DNA of 64,000 bases from Lysobacter dokdonensis DS-58 (GTDB lineage Bacteria > Pseudomonadota > Gammaproteobacteria > Xanthomonadales > Xanthomonadaceae), in assembly GCF_000770795.1 (NCBI RefSeq), contig NZ_JRKJ01000008.1, positions 62,001-126,000 on the forward strand. Direction: 5' to 3'. Position 1 is the first letter of the stretch; every line of letters begins with the position of its first letter. The notes under the pieces were generated by a model. It was not told where the DNA came from, ran no database searches, and was given only the letters and a program-made list of their open reading frames with translations. Below, one piece after another: positions 14,047 to 22,898 of the stretch. A program made the translations under genes and the position numbers.

Positions 14047-14667
14047 ATGCAGCGACCCCGCCATTTCTCGATGCTGCGCGACTTCCACCTGGCCGATTGG
14101 TTCACGCTGGCCAATGCGTTCTGCGGCACGGGCGCGATCTTCGCGGCCATGCGCTTCCTGCAGGAAGGCGTCGTGCGCGACCTGCTGGTGGGCATGGCCC
14201 TCATCCCGCTGGCCTTCATCTTCGATGCGCTCGACGGGCGCGTGGCGCGTTGGCGCAAGTCGGCCTCCACGCTGGGCCGCGAGCTCGATTCACTGGCCGA
14301 CGTCATTTCCTTCGGCGTCGCGCCGGCGGCGCTGGCCTACGCCTGTGGCCTGCAGGGCGGATGGGATTGGGTGGTGCTCTCGTATTTCGTGGGCTGCGGC
14401 GTCAGTCGCCTGGCGCGCTACAACGTCACCGCCGAGGCCCTGTCCGGTGAAGACGACAAGGTGAAGTTCTTCGAAGGCACGCCGATCCCCACCAGCCTGC
14501 TGCTCGTCGTCCTGCTGGCCGTGGCCGCGGTCCAGGACCGCATCGGGACCAATCTGTGGTTCGGGGTGCTCCATCTCGGCCCGTGGCAGCTGCACCCGCT
14601 GGTGCTGGTGTTCGCACTGTCGGGTTCGCTGATGATCAGCAAGACGATGCGGATCCCCAAGTTCTGA
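14047..14667 (+). CDS. pssA: CDP-diacylglycerol--serine O-phosphatidyltransferase
   Basis: A 206-residue integral membrane enzyme making phosphatidylserine, the precursor of phosphatidylethanolamine. The CDP-alcohol phosphotransferase signature DG-x2-AR-x8-G-x3-D-x3-D is complete in DALDGRVARWRKSASTLG followed by RELDSLAD, at about residues 57-83. Several hydrophobic helices follow. It belongs to the membrane-embedded type II PssA family of Bacillus and many proteobacteria, not the E. coli type I enzyme. Directly upstream of phaE. Confidence 0.93.
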   Translation: MQRPRHFSMLRDFHLADWFTLANAFCGTGAIFAAMRFLQEGVVRDLLVGMALIPLAFIFDALDGRVARWRKSASTLGRELDSLADVISFGVAPAALAYACGLQGGWDWVVLSYFVGCGVSRLARYNVTAEALSGEDDKVKFFEGTPIPTSLLLVVLLAVAAVQDRIGTNLWFGVLHLGPWQLHPLVLVFALSGSLMISKTMRIPKF

Positions 14668-14730
14668 GGAAATGTGGCACTGCAACATTCCGGGCGATAG
14701 GATGCCCGCCTGATGACGCTGGAGGCGGGA

Positions 14731-15759
14731 ATGGACGCAGGACAGGACTTCAACAAAGTGGCTCAACAGTACTGGAGCGCATGGGGCGACATGCTCCGCA
14801 GCGCCGTGCCGTCGGCCCAACCCGCCACGCCGGACCCGATGAAGGCCTGGCACGACGCGGTGGATTGGTGGACGCAGCTCGCTCACGGGCAGCGTTCGGA
14901 GGTCAATGCCGCGGTCGATCGTTTCAATGGCCAGGCCCGCAGCTGGTACGGCGCGATGCAGCAGGTGGCGGCGCAGTTCGCGGGCCACGATGCCTCGGCG
15001 CGCGATATCACCAGTGCGTGGAAGTCCGCGCTGGGCGCGGTCGGCGAGAACCCGTTCCCCGAGTTGTTCCGCACGATGCGCGGGCAGGGCCAGCAGGGTC
15101 TCGAACAGTGGATCGAAGATGCCTCGCCGTTCCTCGATGCATGGCGTCGCGAAACGGGCTCGTGGCTCGGCGTTCCCGCGTTCGGTTTCGCGCGCGAACA
15201 CCAGGAACGCTGGCAGAAGCTCGCGCAGGCGCAGATGGACCTCGCGCAGGAAAACAGCGCGTACAACGCGTTGATGCTCAAGTCGGGCCAGCGCGCTTAC
15301 GAGGTGTTCGAACAGAAACTCAACGGCCGCAAGGGCGAACCGCTGAAGTCCGCGCGCGCGTTGTTCGACCTGTGGATCGACGCCGCCGAAGAGGCCTACG
15401 CCGAGATCGCGCTGTCGGATGAATTCCGCAAGGTGTACGGCCGCCTCGTCGACGCGCAGATGCGCGTGCGTGGTGGCGTGCAGCGCGAAGTGGAAAACCA
15501 GACCGGCCAGCTCGGCATGCCGACGCGCACCGAAGTCGACGCCGCGCACAAGAAGATCGCGCAGCTCGAACGCGAAGTGCGCAAGTTGCGCGACGCGTTG
15601 CTGGCGCAGACGCCCGCGAAGCCGGCTCCGCAGCCGCAGGCCGCCGCCCGTGCGGGCGAGCCCTCGCTGAAGGTGCAGGGCGACAAGATCCTCGACAACA
15701 GCCCGTCGAAGCCGGCCGCGCCGAAGAAGTCGACGACGAAGAACAAGGGGAAGCGCTAA
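14731..15759 (+). CDS. phaE: Class III PHA synthase subunit PhaE
   Basis: About 342 residues. PhaE is the non-catalytic partner of class III PhaC in polyhydroxyalkanoate granule synthesis. It has the expected helical, Trp-rich N-terminus (DFNKVAQQYWSAWGDM), the central FREHQERWQKLAQAQMD-like helix and a C-terminal coiled coil (AHKKIAQLEREVRKLRDALL), then a basic Lys/Pro/Ala tail. I prefer ATG 14731, because GGAGG (14721-14725) lies 5 bases upstream. ATG 14713 is also possible, being 9 bases after a -10-like TAGGAT (14698-14703). The stop overlaps the phaC start by one base (TAATG). Confidence 0.88.
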   Translation: MDAGQDFNKVAQQYWSAWGDMLRSAVPSAQPATPDPMKAWHDAVDWWTQLAHGQRSEVNAAVDRFNGQARSWYGAMQQVAAQFAGHDASARDITSAWKSALGAVGENPFPELFRTMRGQGQQGLEQWIEDASPFLDAWRRETGSWLGVPAFGFAREHQERWQKLAQAQMDLAQENSAYNALMLKSGQRAYEVFEQKLNGRKGEPLKSARALFDLWIDAAEEAYAEIALSDEFRKVYGRLVDAQMRVRGGVQREVENQTGQLGMPTRTEVDAAHKKIAQLEREVRKLRDALLAQTPAKPAPQPQAAARAGEPSLKVQGDKILDNSPSKPAAPKKSTTKNKGKR

Positions 15760-16835
15760 TGGCTCTCGGCAACCAGGGTCCGCTGGACATCAGCCCCGAA
15801 GCACTCGCGGACGAAGCGTTCAAGGTGCAGCAGAAACTCGGCGCGGGATTGAACACCCTGCGTGAAGTCGACGACGTGCAGTACGGCGCGACGACGAAGG
15901 AAGCCGTGTGGTCCGACGGCAAGGTCACGCTGTACCGCTATCGCGGTGAGCAGGCGCCGACCGCCAAGGTCCCGCTGCTCATCAGCTATGCGCTGGTGAA
16001 TCGCCCTTACATGGTGGACCTGCAATCCGACCGTTCCATCGTGCGCGGCCTGCTCGCGCGCGGCGAAGACGTGTACATCATGGATTGGGGCTATCCGGAT
16101 CGTTCGGACCGATTCCTGACGCTCGAGGATTACGTCGAACGCTTCCTCGGCGGCGCCGTGGATTACCTGCGTCGCGAACACGGCCTGGAGGCGATCAACC
16201 TGCTCGGCATCTGCCAGGGCGGTGCGTTCTCGCTGTGCTACTCGTCGCTGCATCCCGGGAAGATCCGCAACCTCATCACCATGGTCACGCCGGTGGATTT
16301 CCACACCGACGACAACATGCTCTCGAGCTGGACGCGCAGCATGGACGTCGACCTGTTCGTCGACACGCTGGGCAACGTGCCGGCCGACCTGATGAACTGG
16401 TGCTACCTCACGCTCAAGCCGGCGCGCTTGTTCGTGCAGAAGTACGTCGGTTTGGTGGACATCCTCGACGACAAGAAGGCCGTCGAAGATTTCCTCCGCA
16501 TGGAAAAGTGGATCTTCGATTCGCCGGACCAGGCGGGCGAGGCGTTCCGCCAGTTCGTCAAGCAGTTCTACCAGGCCAACGGCTTCATCAACGGTGGCAT
16601 CACCATCGGCGATCGCGAAGTGCACCTGGGCATGGTCGAAATGCCGGTGCTGAACATCTTCGCCGAGCAGGATCACCTGGTGCCGCCGGCGGCCTCGCGC
16701 GCGCTGCGCGACGTGGTCGGCACGAAGGATTACACCGAGCTCTCCTTCAAGGGCGGCCACATCGGCATCTACGTGTCGGGCCGCGCGCAGAAGGAAGTGC
16801 CGCAGACCATCCACGACTGGCTGGCCGCGCGCTGA
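15759..16835 (+). CDS. phaC: Class III PHA synthase catalytic subunit PhaC
   Basis: A 358-residue alpha/beta hydrolase that polymerises 3-hydroxyacyl-CoA into polyhydroxyalkanoate. The lipase-like box is GICQGG with catalytic Cys152. The rest of the triad is Asp305 (EQDHLVPP) and His334 (GGHIGIY). A length near 355 residues is typical of class III PhaC, which needs PhaE, the upstream overlapping gene. No phaA or phaB is nearby, so monomers must come from genes elsewhere. Confidence 0.95.
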   Translation: MALGNQGPLDISPEALADEAFKVQQKLGAGLNTLREVDDVQYGATTKEAVWSDGKVTLYRYRGEQAPTAKVPLLISYALVNRPYMVDLQSDRSIVRGLLARGEDVYIMDWGYPDRSDRFLTLEDYVERFLGGAVDYLRREHGLEAINLLGICQGGAFSLCYSSLHPGKIRNLITMVTPVDFHTDDNMLSSWTRSMDVDLFVDTLGNVPADLMNWCYLTLKPARLFVQKYVGLVDILDDKKAVEDFLRMEKWIFDSPDQAGEAFRQFVKQFYQANGFINGGITIGDREVHLGMVEMPVLNIFAEQDHLVPPAASRALRDVVGTKDYTELSFKGGHIGIYVSGRAQKEVPQTIHDWLAAR

Positions 16836-16839
16836 GGCG

Positions 16840-17280
16840 ATGGGCGCGCTGCCGCTCGCGGTCGCGCGCTTGTTCGGCATGGCATGGACCGTGCCGAATA
16901 CGCTGATCGGGTTGACCGCGGGTCTCGCCGGCATCCTGTTCGGCGCGCACGCGCATGTGCGGCCGCGCGAATGCGCGGTCGTGTTCCACCGGTTCCCGTG
17001 GGGGCCGGGCGGAGCGATCACGCTGGGGAACACCATCCTCCACACGGGGGATACGCTCGATTCGGAATGCGTGACGTACGCGCATCGCGCGGGGCACGCG
17101 CACGAGCCGTCGATCACCTACGCCGACCACGAACGCGCGCATGTTTTCCAGTACATGGCGCTCGGGCCGCTGTTCCTGCCGCTGTACCTGGCGTGCGGCG
17201 GGGTGAGCGTGCGCAATCGGTTCGAGCGTGCGGCGGATCGTTACGCACTCACCGGCCGCGGGTGGTGGCCGTGGTCTTAG
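16840..17280 (+). CDS. Small membrane protein with a HExxH motif
   Basis: A 146-residue protein just after phaC. The N-terminus is hydrophobic (residues 5-35). The centre has YADHERAHVFQYMALG, where HERAH fits the zinc-binding HExxH pattern. A second hydrophobic segment (LFLPLYLACGG) and then NRFERAADRYA follow; one of its acidic residues could be a third ligand, as in M48-like peptidases. I cannot name a family. It could be a minimal metallopeptidase or a fold relic. The 4-base gap to phaC suggests cotranscription. Confidence 0.75.
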   Translation: MGALPLAVARLFGMAWTVPNTLIGLTAGLAGILFGAHAHVRPRECAVVFHRFPWGPGGAITLGNTILHTGDTLDSECVTYAHRAGHAHEPSITYADHERAHVFQYMALGPLFLPLYLACGGVSVRNRFERAADRYALTGRGWWPWS

Positions 17281-17409
17281 CGCCGCCATGACAAATCGTT
17301 GACGATCGATCCGCTACCTTCCGAACCGTCGAGACATTCCAAGAACCTGCCACCTCAGGAACGCACCGTTCGAAGAGGTCGGCAACTCGAAGAGTGACTC
17401 GATGAGCGG

Positions 17410-17467
17410 AAGGTCCGATCCCCTCCAGACCCTTGAAAAAGGTCCGTGAGATCGGACCTTCTTTTTT
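17410..17467 (+). terminator. Rho-independent terminator with an alternative upstream pairing arm
   Basis: AAGGTCCG (17439-17446), loop TGAGAT and CGGACCTT (17453-17460) are followed by C and six Ts, with five As before the stem: a textbook, possibly bidirectional, terminator. An upstream AAGGTCCGATC (17410-17420) pairs perfectly, over 11 bp, with GATCGGACCTT (17450-17460). The 3' arm therefore has two competing partners, the arrangement used in attenuators. It lies 20 bases before the glyoxalase-like gene. Confidence 0.75.
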
Positions 17468-17487
17468 GCGTGGCGCATACTCGCGCC

Positions 17488-17901
17488 ATGGCCAATTTCC
17501 TCCAGATCACGCCGTTCATGCACGTGGCCGACGTCGAGGCCACGACGCGTTTCTTCGCCGACATCCTCGGCTTCGACGTCCTCTATCGCCAGGTCGGCTA
17601 CGCCTACATCGAGCGCGAGGGCTGCGGCATCCGCATCCTCGAGGCGGGCGAGGGCAATCCGCTGCTCCCCGGGAACCGGCGCTTCCGCTATTACATCGAC
17701 GTCCGCGACGTCGACGGCCTGTACGCCGAGCTCAAGCCGAAGCTGGACACCCTCCCCAGGGAGGACGTCCATGGCCCCGCCGACAAGCCCTACGGGCAGC
17801 GGGAATTGCTCGTGAAGGTGCCCGACGGGGACCTGATCGCCTTCGGCCAGGGGATCTTCACACCCGCTGATGCCCAGGTGACTCCCCGTAGCGAGTCCTA
17901 G
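17488..17901 (+). CDS. Glyoxalase/bleomycin-resistance fold protein
   Basis: A 137-residue member of the vicinal oxygen chelate superfamily. The N-terminus ITPFMHVADVEATTRFFADILGF is the standard first beta-alpha-beta module. A second half with YYIDVRDVDGLYAELKPKL and QRELLVKVPDGDLIAFGQ completes one VOC unit. Substrate and metal are unknown; such proteins range from dioxygenases to antibiotic-binding proteins. ATG 17488 follows a CATACT -10-like hexamer by 6 bases and a strong terminator by 20 bases, so expression is either leaderless from that promoter or controlled by read-through. Confidence 0.85.
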   Translation: MANFLQITPFMHVADVEATTRFFADILGFDVLYRQVGYAYIEREGCGIRILEAGEGNPLLPGNRRFRYYIDVRDVDGLYAELKPKLDTLPREDVHGPADKPYGQRELLVKVPDGDLIAFGQGIFTPADAQVTPRSES

Positions 17902-17991
17902 CCAGTCTTCAAAAATGTGACTTTGTTCTCAATTTCACGGACGGCCTGAGCGCGATCCTGTCGCCTCGCACAGGGAGACAGGGGACCCGCC

Positions 17992-18159
17992 ATGGACGCT
18001 CAGACGCTGCAATTCGCGATGTTCCTCGGCCTGGCCGCCGGCGTGTACACGCTGGTGACCGTCGGCATCGAAATCGCCCGCCGCCTCACCCTGCAATCGC
18101 GCGACACGGCCCAGGCCGGCGCCGGTGTCGTGGAAGTCATTCCGACTCGCCACAAGTGA
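17992..18159 (+). CDS. Small single-helix membrane protein
   Basis: A 55-residue ORF: MDAQTLQFAMFLGLAAGVYT, then a continuing hydrophobic helix, a basic IARRLTLQSR and a short polar tail ending TRHK. GGGAGACAGGGG upstream of ATG 17992 gives a purine-rich ribosome-binding region. One membrane helix is likely with the C-terminus in the cytoplasm by the positive-inside rule. It lies upstream of an ABC exporter operon, but several palindromes separate them, so any partnership is speculative. Confidence 0.6.
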   Translation: MDAQTLQFAMFLGLAAGVYTLVTVGIEIARRLTLQSRDTAQAGAGVVEVIPTRHK

Positions 18160-18175
18160 GCACCCGATGGTGCGG

Positions 18176-18313
18176 ATGACCGCAAAGCGGTCATCTGCCG
18201 CGCGTTAGGGAAAAACCGACCATCGATGATGGTCACGGTGACGTTCGTCACTTCGCGCGCCCCACACATTCCCCCCACCTTGGCGTCACTGCGTTTCGGC
18301 ACGCTTGCCGAAA
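18176..18313. repeat. Cluster of perfect inverted repeats before the ABC operon
   Basis: The intergenic region holds ATGACCGC-AAA-GCGGTCAT (18176-18194), GACCATC-GAT-GATGGTC (18218-18234), GTCAC-G-GTGAC (18232-18242), GTGACG-TT-CGTCAC (18238-18251) and TTTCGGCA-CGCT-TGCCGAAA (18294-18313). The last ends 21 bases before the ABC ATPase start and looks like an operator or 5'-UTR hairpin. None has a U-tract, so they are more likely protein-binding sites than terminators. Confidence 0.6.
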
Positions 18314-18334
18314 CCACGCATTGAACGAGACGCC

Positions 18335-19252
18335 ATGCAACTGACCCTCCGCGACATCTGCAAGACCTATCCCAACGGCGTGCAGGCGTTGAACAAGGTC
18401 AGTCTGACGATCCCGGTCGGCATGTACGGCTTGCTCGGGCCCAATGGCGCGGGCAAGTCGACGTTGATGCGCATCCTGGCGACCCTGCAGGAAGCCGACA
18501 GCGGAAGCGCGATGCTCGGCGAGCTCGACGTGCTGCATCGCAAGGAAGAACTGCGCAAGACGCTGGGTTACCTCCCGCAGGAATTCGGCGTGTATCCGCA
18601 TGCCAGCGCGCAGTCGCTGCTCGATTACTTCGCCGTGCTGAAGGGCATCACGGGCACGGGTGAGCGGCGCGATGTGGTCGAATCGCTGCTGCGCCAGGTG
18701 AACCTCTGGGACGTGCGCCATCAGAAATTGCGCGGCTACTCCGGCGGCATGAAGCAACGCTTCGGCGTGGCCGTCGCCCTGCTCGGCAATCCGAAACTGC
18801 TGATCGTCGATGAACCCACCGCAGGCCTCGATCCGGCCGAGCGCGTACGTTTCCTCAACCTGCTGAGCGAGCTCGGCGAAACCAGCGTCGTCATCCTCTC
18901 CACGCACATCGTGGAAGACGTCTCGGAGTTGTGCACGCGGATGGCGATCATCAACCGGGGACAGATCCTGCTCGAAGCCGAGCCCTTGCGTGCGGTGGAA
19001 GGCATCCGCGGCCGCATCTGGCGGCGCGTGGTGGCCCGCGACGAACTCGCCGCGGTGCAACGCGAACACGGCGTGATTTCGACCACGCTGCTGGGCGGGC
19101 GCACCGTCGTGCACGTCTACGACGAAACGTCGCCCGGCGCCGGTTTCGAACCCACCGAACCCGACCTCACCTACGTGTACTTCAGCACGATGTCCGGACA
19201 CATCGGCCAACGCCGCGCCAGTGCACGGCAGCCGGTGGCGGTCGGCGCATGA
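18335..19252 (+). CDS. ABC transporter ATP-binding protein
   Basis: A 305-residue ABC-2 type ATPase. Walker A is GPNGAGKST, the Q-loop region is YLPQEFGVYP, the signature is YSGGMKQR, Walker B is LLIVDEPTAGLDP and the H-loop is STHIVED. About 90 C-terminal residues extend beyond the ATPase core. The stop overlaps the start of the permease/M1 peptidase fusion (ATGA), so the two proteins are almost certainly one exporter. The start ATG 18335 is fixed by MQLTLRDICKTYPNGV. Confidence 0.93.
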   Translation: MQLTLRDICKTYPNGVQALNKVSLTIPVGMYGLLGPNGAGKSTLMRILATLQEADSGSAMLGELDVLHRKEELRKTLGYLPQEFGVYPHASAQSLLDYFAVLKGITGTGERRDVVESLLRQVNLWDVRHQKLRGYSGGMKQRFGVAVALLGNPKLLIVDEPTAGLDPAERVRFLNLLSELGETSVVILSTHIVEDVSELCTRMAIINRGQILLEAEPLRAVEGIRGRIWRRVVARDELAAVQREHGVISTTLLGGRTVVHVYDETSPGAGFEPTEPDLTYVYFSTMSGHIGQRRASARQPVAVGA

Positions 19253-22200
19253 CGCTCGGCACGATCTTCCGGTTCGAGTTCGGCTACCAGGCGCGTCGCG
19301 TTTCGACGTGGCTGTACTGTGTCGCTGTGTTCTTCATCGCCTGGAGCATCATCCAGGGCAACTACGTCGATGACGCGCGCAACGGGTGGACGCTCATCAA
19401 CGCGCCGTTGATCGTTGCTTCCACGACCGTGGTGGCGTGCCTGTTCTGGTTGTTCGTCGGCGCGTCGGTGGCCGGTGACGCCGCCTCGCGCGATATCGAA
19501 TCGGGCCTGCATCCCCTCAGCTACACCGCGCCGGTGTCGAAGTTCCATTACCTCGCGGGCCGCTTCCTCGCCGCGTACGCGCTCAACGCGATGATCCTGC
19601 TGGCGGTGCCGGCCGGGATGTTGCTCGGGATGCATTGGCCCGACGTCGAACCGGAAATCGTCGGCCCGTGGCGGCCCGATGCCTTCGCGCTGGCCTACGT
19701 GTCGATCATCCTTCCGAACGTCTTCATCGCCACGGCGGTGCAATTCGCGTTCGCGGCATTGGGGCGCCGCGCGATCCTCGGCTACTTCGGCAGCGTGGTG
19801 TTGTTCTTCGCATCGATGGGGCTGGCGGCCTTCGTCATGACCGCGCTGCGGGAGCAGGACCTGGCGCGCTTGCTCGACCCGGTCGGCATGATTTCCATCG
19901 TGGGCAACCTTTACGACACATGGACGACGACGGAGAAGAACACGCGCCTCGTCGGCCTGCAGCCTATCCTCGTCGGCAACCGCCTGCTGTGGCTGGCTGT
20001 CGGCGCCGCGGTGCTCGCATGGACGTACGCGCGCTTCCGCCTCGCGCATCCGGCGGAAGGCAAGCGCCGCGTGCGTCGCATGAAGGCGCGCGCCAAGATG
20101 CATGACGAGGTGAGTGCTGCATCGGTGGCGGTGCGGCTGGCGCCGATCGCCGACCGTCGCTTCGGCCTGGCAACGCAATTGCGCCAATTGCGCGCGGTCA
20201 CCGGCCGCTCGCTGCGCACGCTCGCGACAGGATGGACCGTCTTTCCGCCGCTGGCCCTCGTCGCGTTTCTCGTCTGCGTCGCGGTACCCGCGCGCATGGA
20301 ATACCTCGGCGTGCCCCTGTTGCCGCGCACCGAGCATGTGTTGACCTACCTGACCGCCGCGCTCGCCAATCCCGGCAACCGCGTGTGGATGATCGTGCCG
20401 TTGCTCATCATCTTCTACGCCGGCGAACTGGTGTGGGGCGAGCGTGACGCGCGCATGGGCGAAATCAGCGGCGCCGCGCCGGTGCCGGACTGGGTGTTCT
20501 TCGTCGGCAAGTTCCTGGCGCTCGCGCTGGTGCTGATCGGCTGGATGTTCGTGCTCGCCACGTGCGGCGTGATCGGGCAGGCCGTGCTGGGCTACGCGCA
20601 CTTCGAAATGGGCCTGTACGCCAAGGTGCTGTTCGGGCTGCAATTGACCGACTATCTGCTGTTCGCGCTGCTGGCGTTGACGGTGCACACGGTGGTGAAC
20701 CAGAAGCACCTCGGCACGTTGGCGGCGCTGGCGCTGTATGCGCTGATCGCTTTCGCGCCGTTGCTGGGAATCGAACACAAGCTGCTGGTGTTCGGCGCGA
20801 GCCCGGAGTGGTCCTATTCCGACATCCGCGGCTTCGGTGCATCGCTGCAACCGTGGCTGGCGTTCAAGGCGTACTGGATCGCGTGGGCGTTGTTGCTCGC
20901 GGTGCTTGCGCGGCTGGCGTGGGTGCGCGGCCGCGAGTCGGACCTCGGTGCGCGACTGCAGTTGGCGCGCGCGCGGTGGACGCGCCCCACGATGGGCGCC
21001 GCCGCTCTGGCTGGCATCGCCACGGTGGGCCTGGGCGCGTACATCTTCTACAACACGAACGTGCTCAACGCGTACAGCACGCAGGAGGACCGCCTGGCGA
21101 GCAAGGCGGCGTACGAGCGCCTCTACGCGCGCTACGCCGATGTCCCGCAACCGACGCTTGTGGCATCGCGCATGCGCGTCGAGCTCTATCCGCGCACGCA
21201 CGGCGCGGACTTCCGCGGCAGCTATCGCTTGGTCAACGCAACCCGGCAAGCGATCGACACCGTGCACGTCGCCACCGCGACCGGCGACGGAATCGACACG
21301 CGGACGCTGCGCTTCGACCGGCCGGCGACCCGCGTGCTGGAGGACGCCGCGCTCGGGCACCAGATCTACAAGCTCGCCACGCCGCTGCAACCGGGCGCGT
21401 CCATGCAGCTCCACTACGACGTGCGTTTCGCACCCCGGGGTTTCGGCAATCGCGGCGCAGACGACAGCGTCGTCGCCAACGGTTCGTGGCTCCAGACCGC
21501 GAACTTGCTGCCGACCATCGGTTACCAGCCCCGCCGCGAACTGCAGGAGCCGGGCGACCGGCTGACCCAAGGCCTGCCCGCCCGTCCGAAGTTCCCGCTG
21601 CTGGAAGACACGAGGCCGCGCAATGCAGCGCCCGGCGACGTGGGTATCCAGTTCGATGCGATCGTCGGCACCGACGACGGCCAGACCGCGATCGCACCCG
21701 GCGCATTGCGCCGCAGTTGGCGCGAGAACGGCCGCCGCTATTTCGAATACGCCAGCAACGCCCCGATACGCGAGGACGTGCAGTTCTTCTCGGGCGACTA
21801 CGCAGTGCATCGCACGCGGTGCAACGGCGTGGGTGTCGAAGTCGTGCACCACCCCACGCACACTGGCATCGTCGCCGACATGGCGCGCAGCGCGTGCGCA
21901 TCGCTCGCGCGTTACACGCAACTGTTCGGGCCGTATCCGCACCGCACGATGCGCATTGTCGAGAATGCGGCGCGCGATATCGGTGCGCACGCGGAACCGG
22001 GCCTCGTCGACTACGGCGACGGCTTCTCGCTGCTCAATCCCGCGGGCGAGCCCGATGGCCTGAACCTGGTGTTCGCCGTCACCGCGCATGAAGTCGCGCA
22101 CCAGTGGTGGGGTCAGAAGCTCGCGCCGGCGCGGGTGGAAGGGGCCGGCCTGTTGGTCGAAAGCCTGGCCACGTACTCGGCCACGCAGGTCATGGAAAGC

Positions 22201-22869
22201 ACCTTGGGCCCGGACCAGTTGCAGGGCTACCTCGACATGATGCGCGGCGAGTACCAGGTGCCGCGCTCGCGCGCATCACCGCCGCTGTTGCGCGCGACCG
22301 AGCAGTTCCTCAACTACCGCAAGGGGCCGCTGGCGATCTACGCGCTCAGTCAATACATCGGCCGTGACAACGTGAACCTCGCGCTGCGCCGGCTGCTCGC
22401 TTCGCACCCGCCAGGCCACACGCCGCGGGCGACGACACTCGACCTGTATCGCGAATTCGAAGCCGTCACGCCCGCGCAGTATCGCCCGCTGCTGCACGAC
22501 CTGTTCGCCGCCAACACGTATTGGGAGCTGTCGGCCACGCAAGCGAAGGCGAGGAAGGTTGGGGAGGGATGGCAAGTGACCGTCGACCTGCGAGCGCGCA
22601 AGCTGCTGGTCGACGACGCCGGAGAGGAAATCGATCGATCGCTCGACGAGTGGATCGAGATCGGCGTATTCCCCGGCGAGGCAGGGAAGCAGGAGAACGG
22701 CGAAGTCATCCCGGGCAAGGCGATGTCTCTGCAGAAGCATCGGATCAGCAAGGCAACGCAGACAATTACCGTCACGGTGCCCAACGAGCCGGGGTATGTC
22801 GGTATCGACCCGCGTGCACTGCTGGTGGATGTGCGGCCGCGTGATAACTTCGTCGACGTCGGGCGTTGA
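19249..22869 (+). CDS. ABC-2 permease fused to an M1-family aminopeptidase
   Basis: A 1206-residue fusion. Residues ~1-570 hold two sets of membrane helices typical of an ABC-2 permease (first set ~15-270, second ~330-560, separated by a basic loop). The C-terminal part, about residues 600-1190, is M1 peptidase-like: HEVAHQWWG with His947 and His951 as zinc ligands and a glutamate in LLVESLATYS about 19 residues later as the third. By topology the peptidase should lie in the periplasm. It is coupled by ATGA overlap to the ABC ATPase. The transport substrate is unknown; a peptide that is exported and trimmed is a reasonable inference. Confidence 0.9.
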   Translation: MTLGTIFRFEFGYQARRVSTWLYCVAVFFIAWSIIQGNYVDDARNGWTLINAPLIVASTTVVACLFWLFVGASVAGDAASRDIESGLHPLSYTAPVSKFHYLAGRFLAAYALNAMILLAVPAGMLLGMHWPDVEPEIVGPWRPDAFALAYVSIILPNVFIATAVQFAFAALGRRAILGYFGSVVLFFASMGLAAFVMTALREQDLARLLDPVGMISIVGNLYDTWTTTEKNTRLVGLQPILVGNRLLWLAVGAAVLAWTYARFRLAHPAEGKRRVRRMKARAKMHDEVSAASVAVRLAPIADRRFGLATQLRQLRAVTGRSLRTLATGWTVFPPLALVAFLVCVAVPARMEYLGVPLLPRTEHVLTYLTAALANPGNRVWMIVPLLIIFYAGELVWGERDARMGEISGAAPVPDWVFFVGKFLALALVLIGWMFVLATCGVIGQAVLGYAHFEMGLYAKVLFGLQLTDYLLFALLALTVHTVVNQKHLGTLAALALYALIAFAPLLGIEHKLLVFGASPEWSYSDIRGFGASLQPWLAFKAYWIAWALLLAVLARLAWVRGRESDLGARLQLARARWTRPTMGAAALAGIATVGLGAYIFYNTNVLNAYSTQEDRLASKAAYERLYARYADVPQPTLVASRMRVELYPRTHGADFRGSYRLVNATRQAIDTVHVATATGDGIDTRTLRFDRPATRVLEDAALGHQIYKLATPLQPGASMQLHYDVRFAPRGFGNRGADDSVVANGSWLQTANLLPTIGYQPRRELQEPGDRLTQGLPARPKFPLLEDTRPRNAAPGDVGIQFDAIVGTDDGQTAIAPGALRRSWRENGRRYFEYASNAPIREDVQFFSGDYAVHRTRCNGVGVEVVHHPTHTGIVADMARSACASLARYTQLFGPYPHRTMRIVENAARDIGAHAEPGLVDYGDGFSLLNPAGEPDGLNLVFAVTAHEVAHQWWGQKLAPARVEGAGLLVESLATYSATQVMESTLGPDQLQGYLDMMRGEYQVPRSRASPPLLRATEQFLNYRKGPLAIYALSQYIGRDNVNLALRRLLASHPPGHTPRATTLDLYREFEAVTPAQYRPLLHDLFAANTYWELSATQAKARKVGEGWQVTVDLRARKLLVDDAGEEIDRSLDEWIEIGVFPGEAGKQENGEVIPGKAMSLQKHRISKATQTITVTVPNEPGYVGIDPRALLVDVRPRDNFVDVGR

Positions 22870-22898
22870 CCCGAACCTGCCGCGAGGAGATCCCCGGA

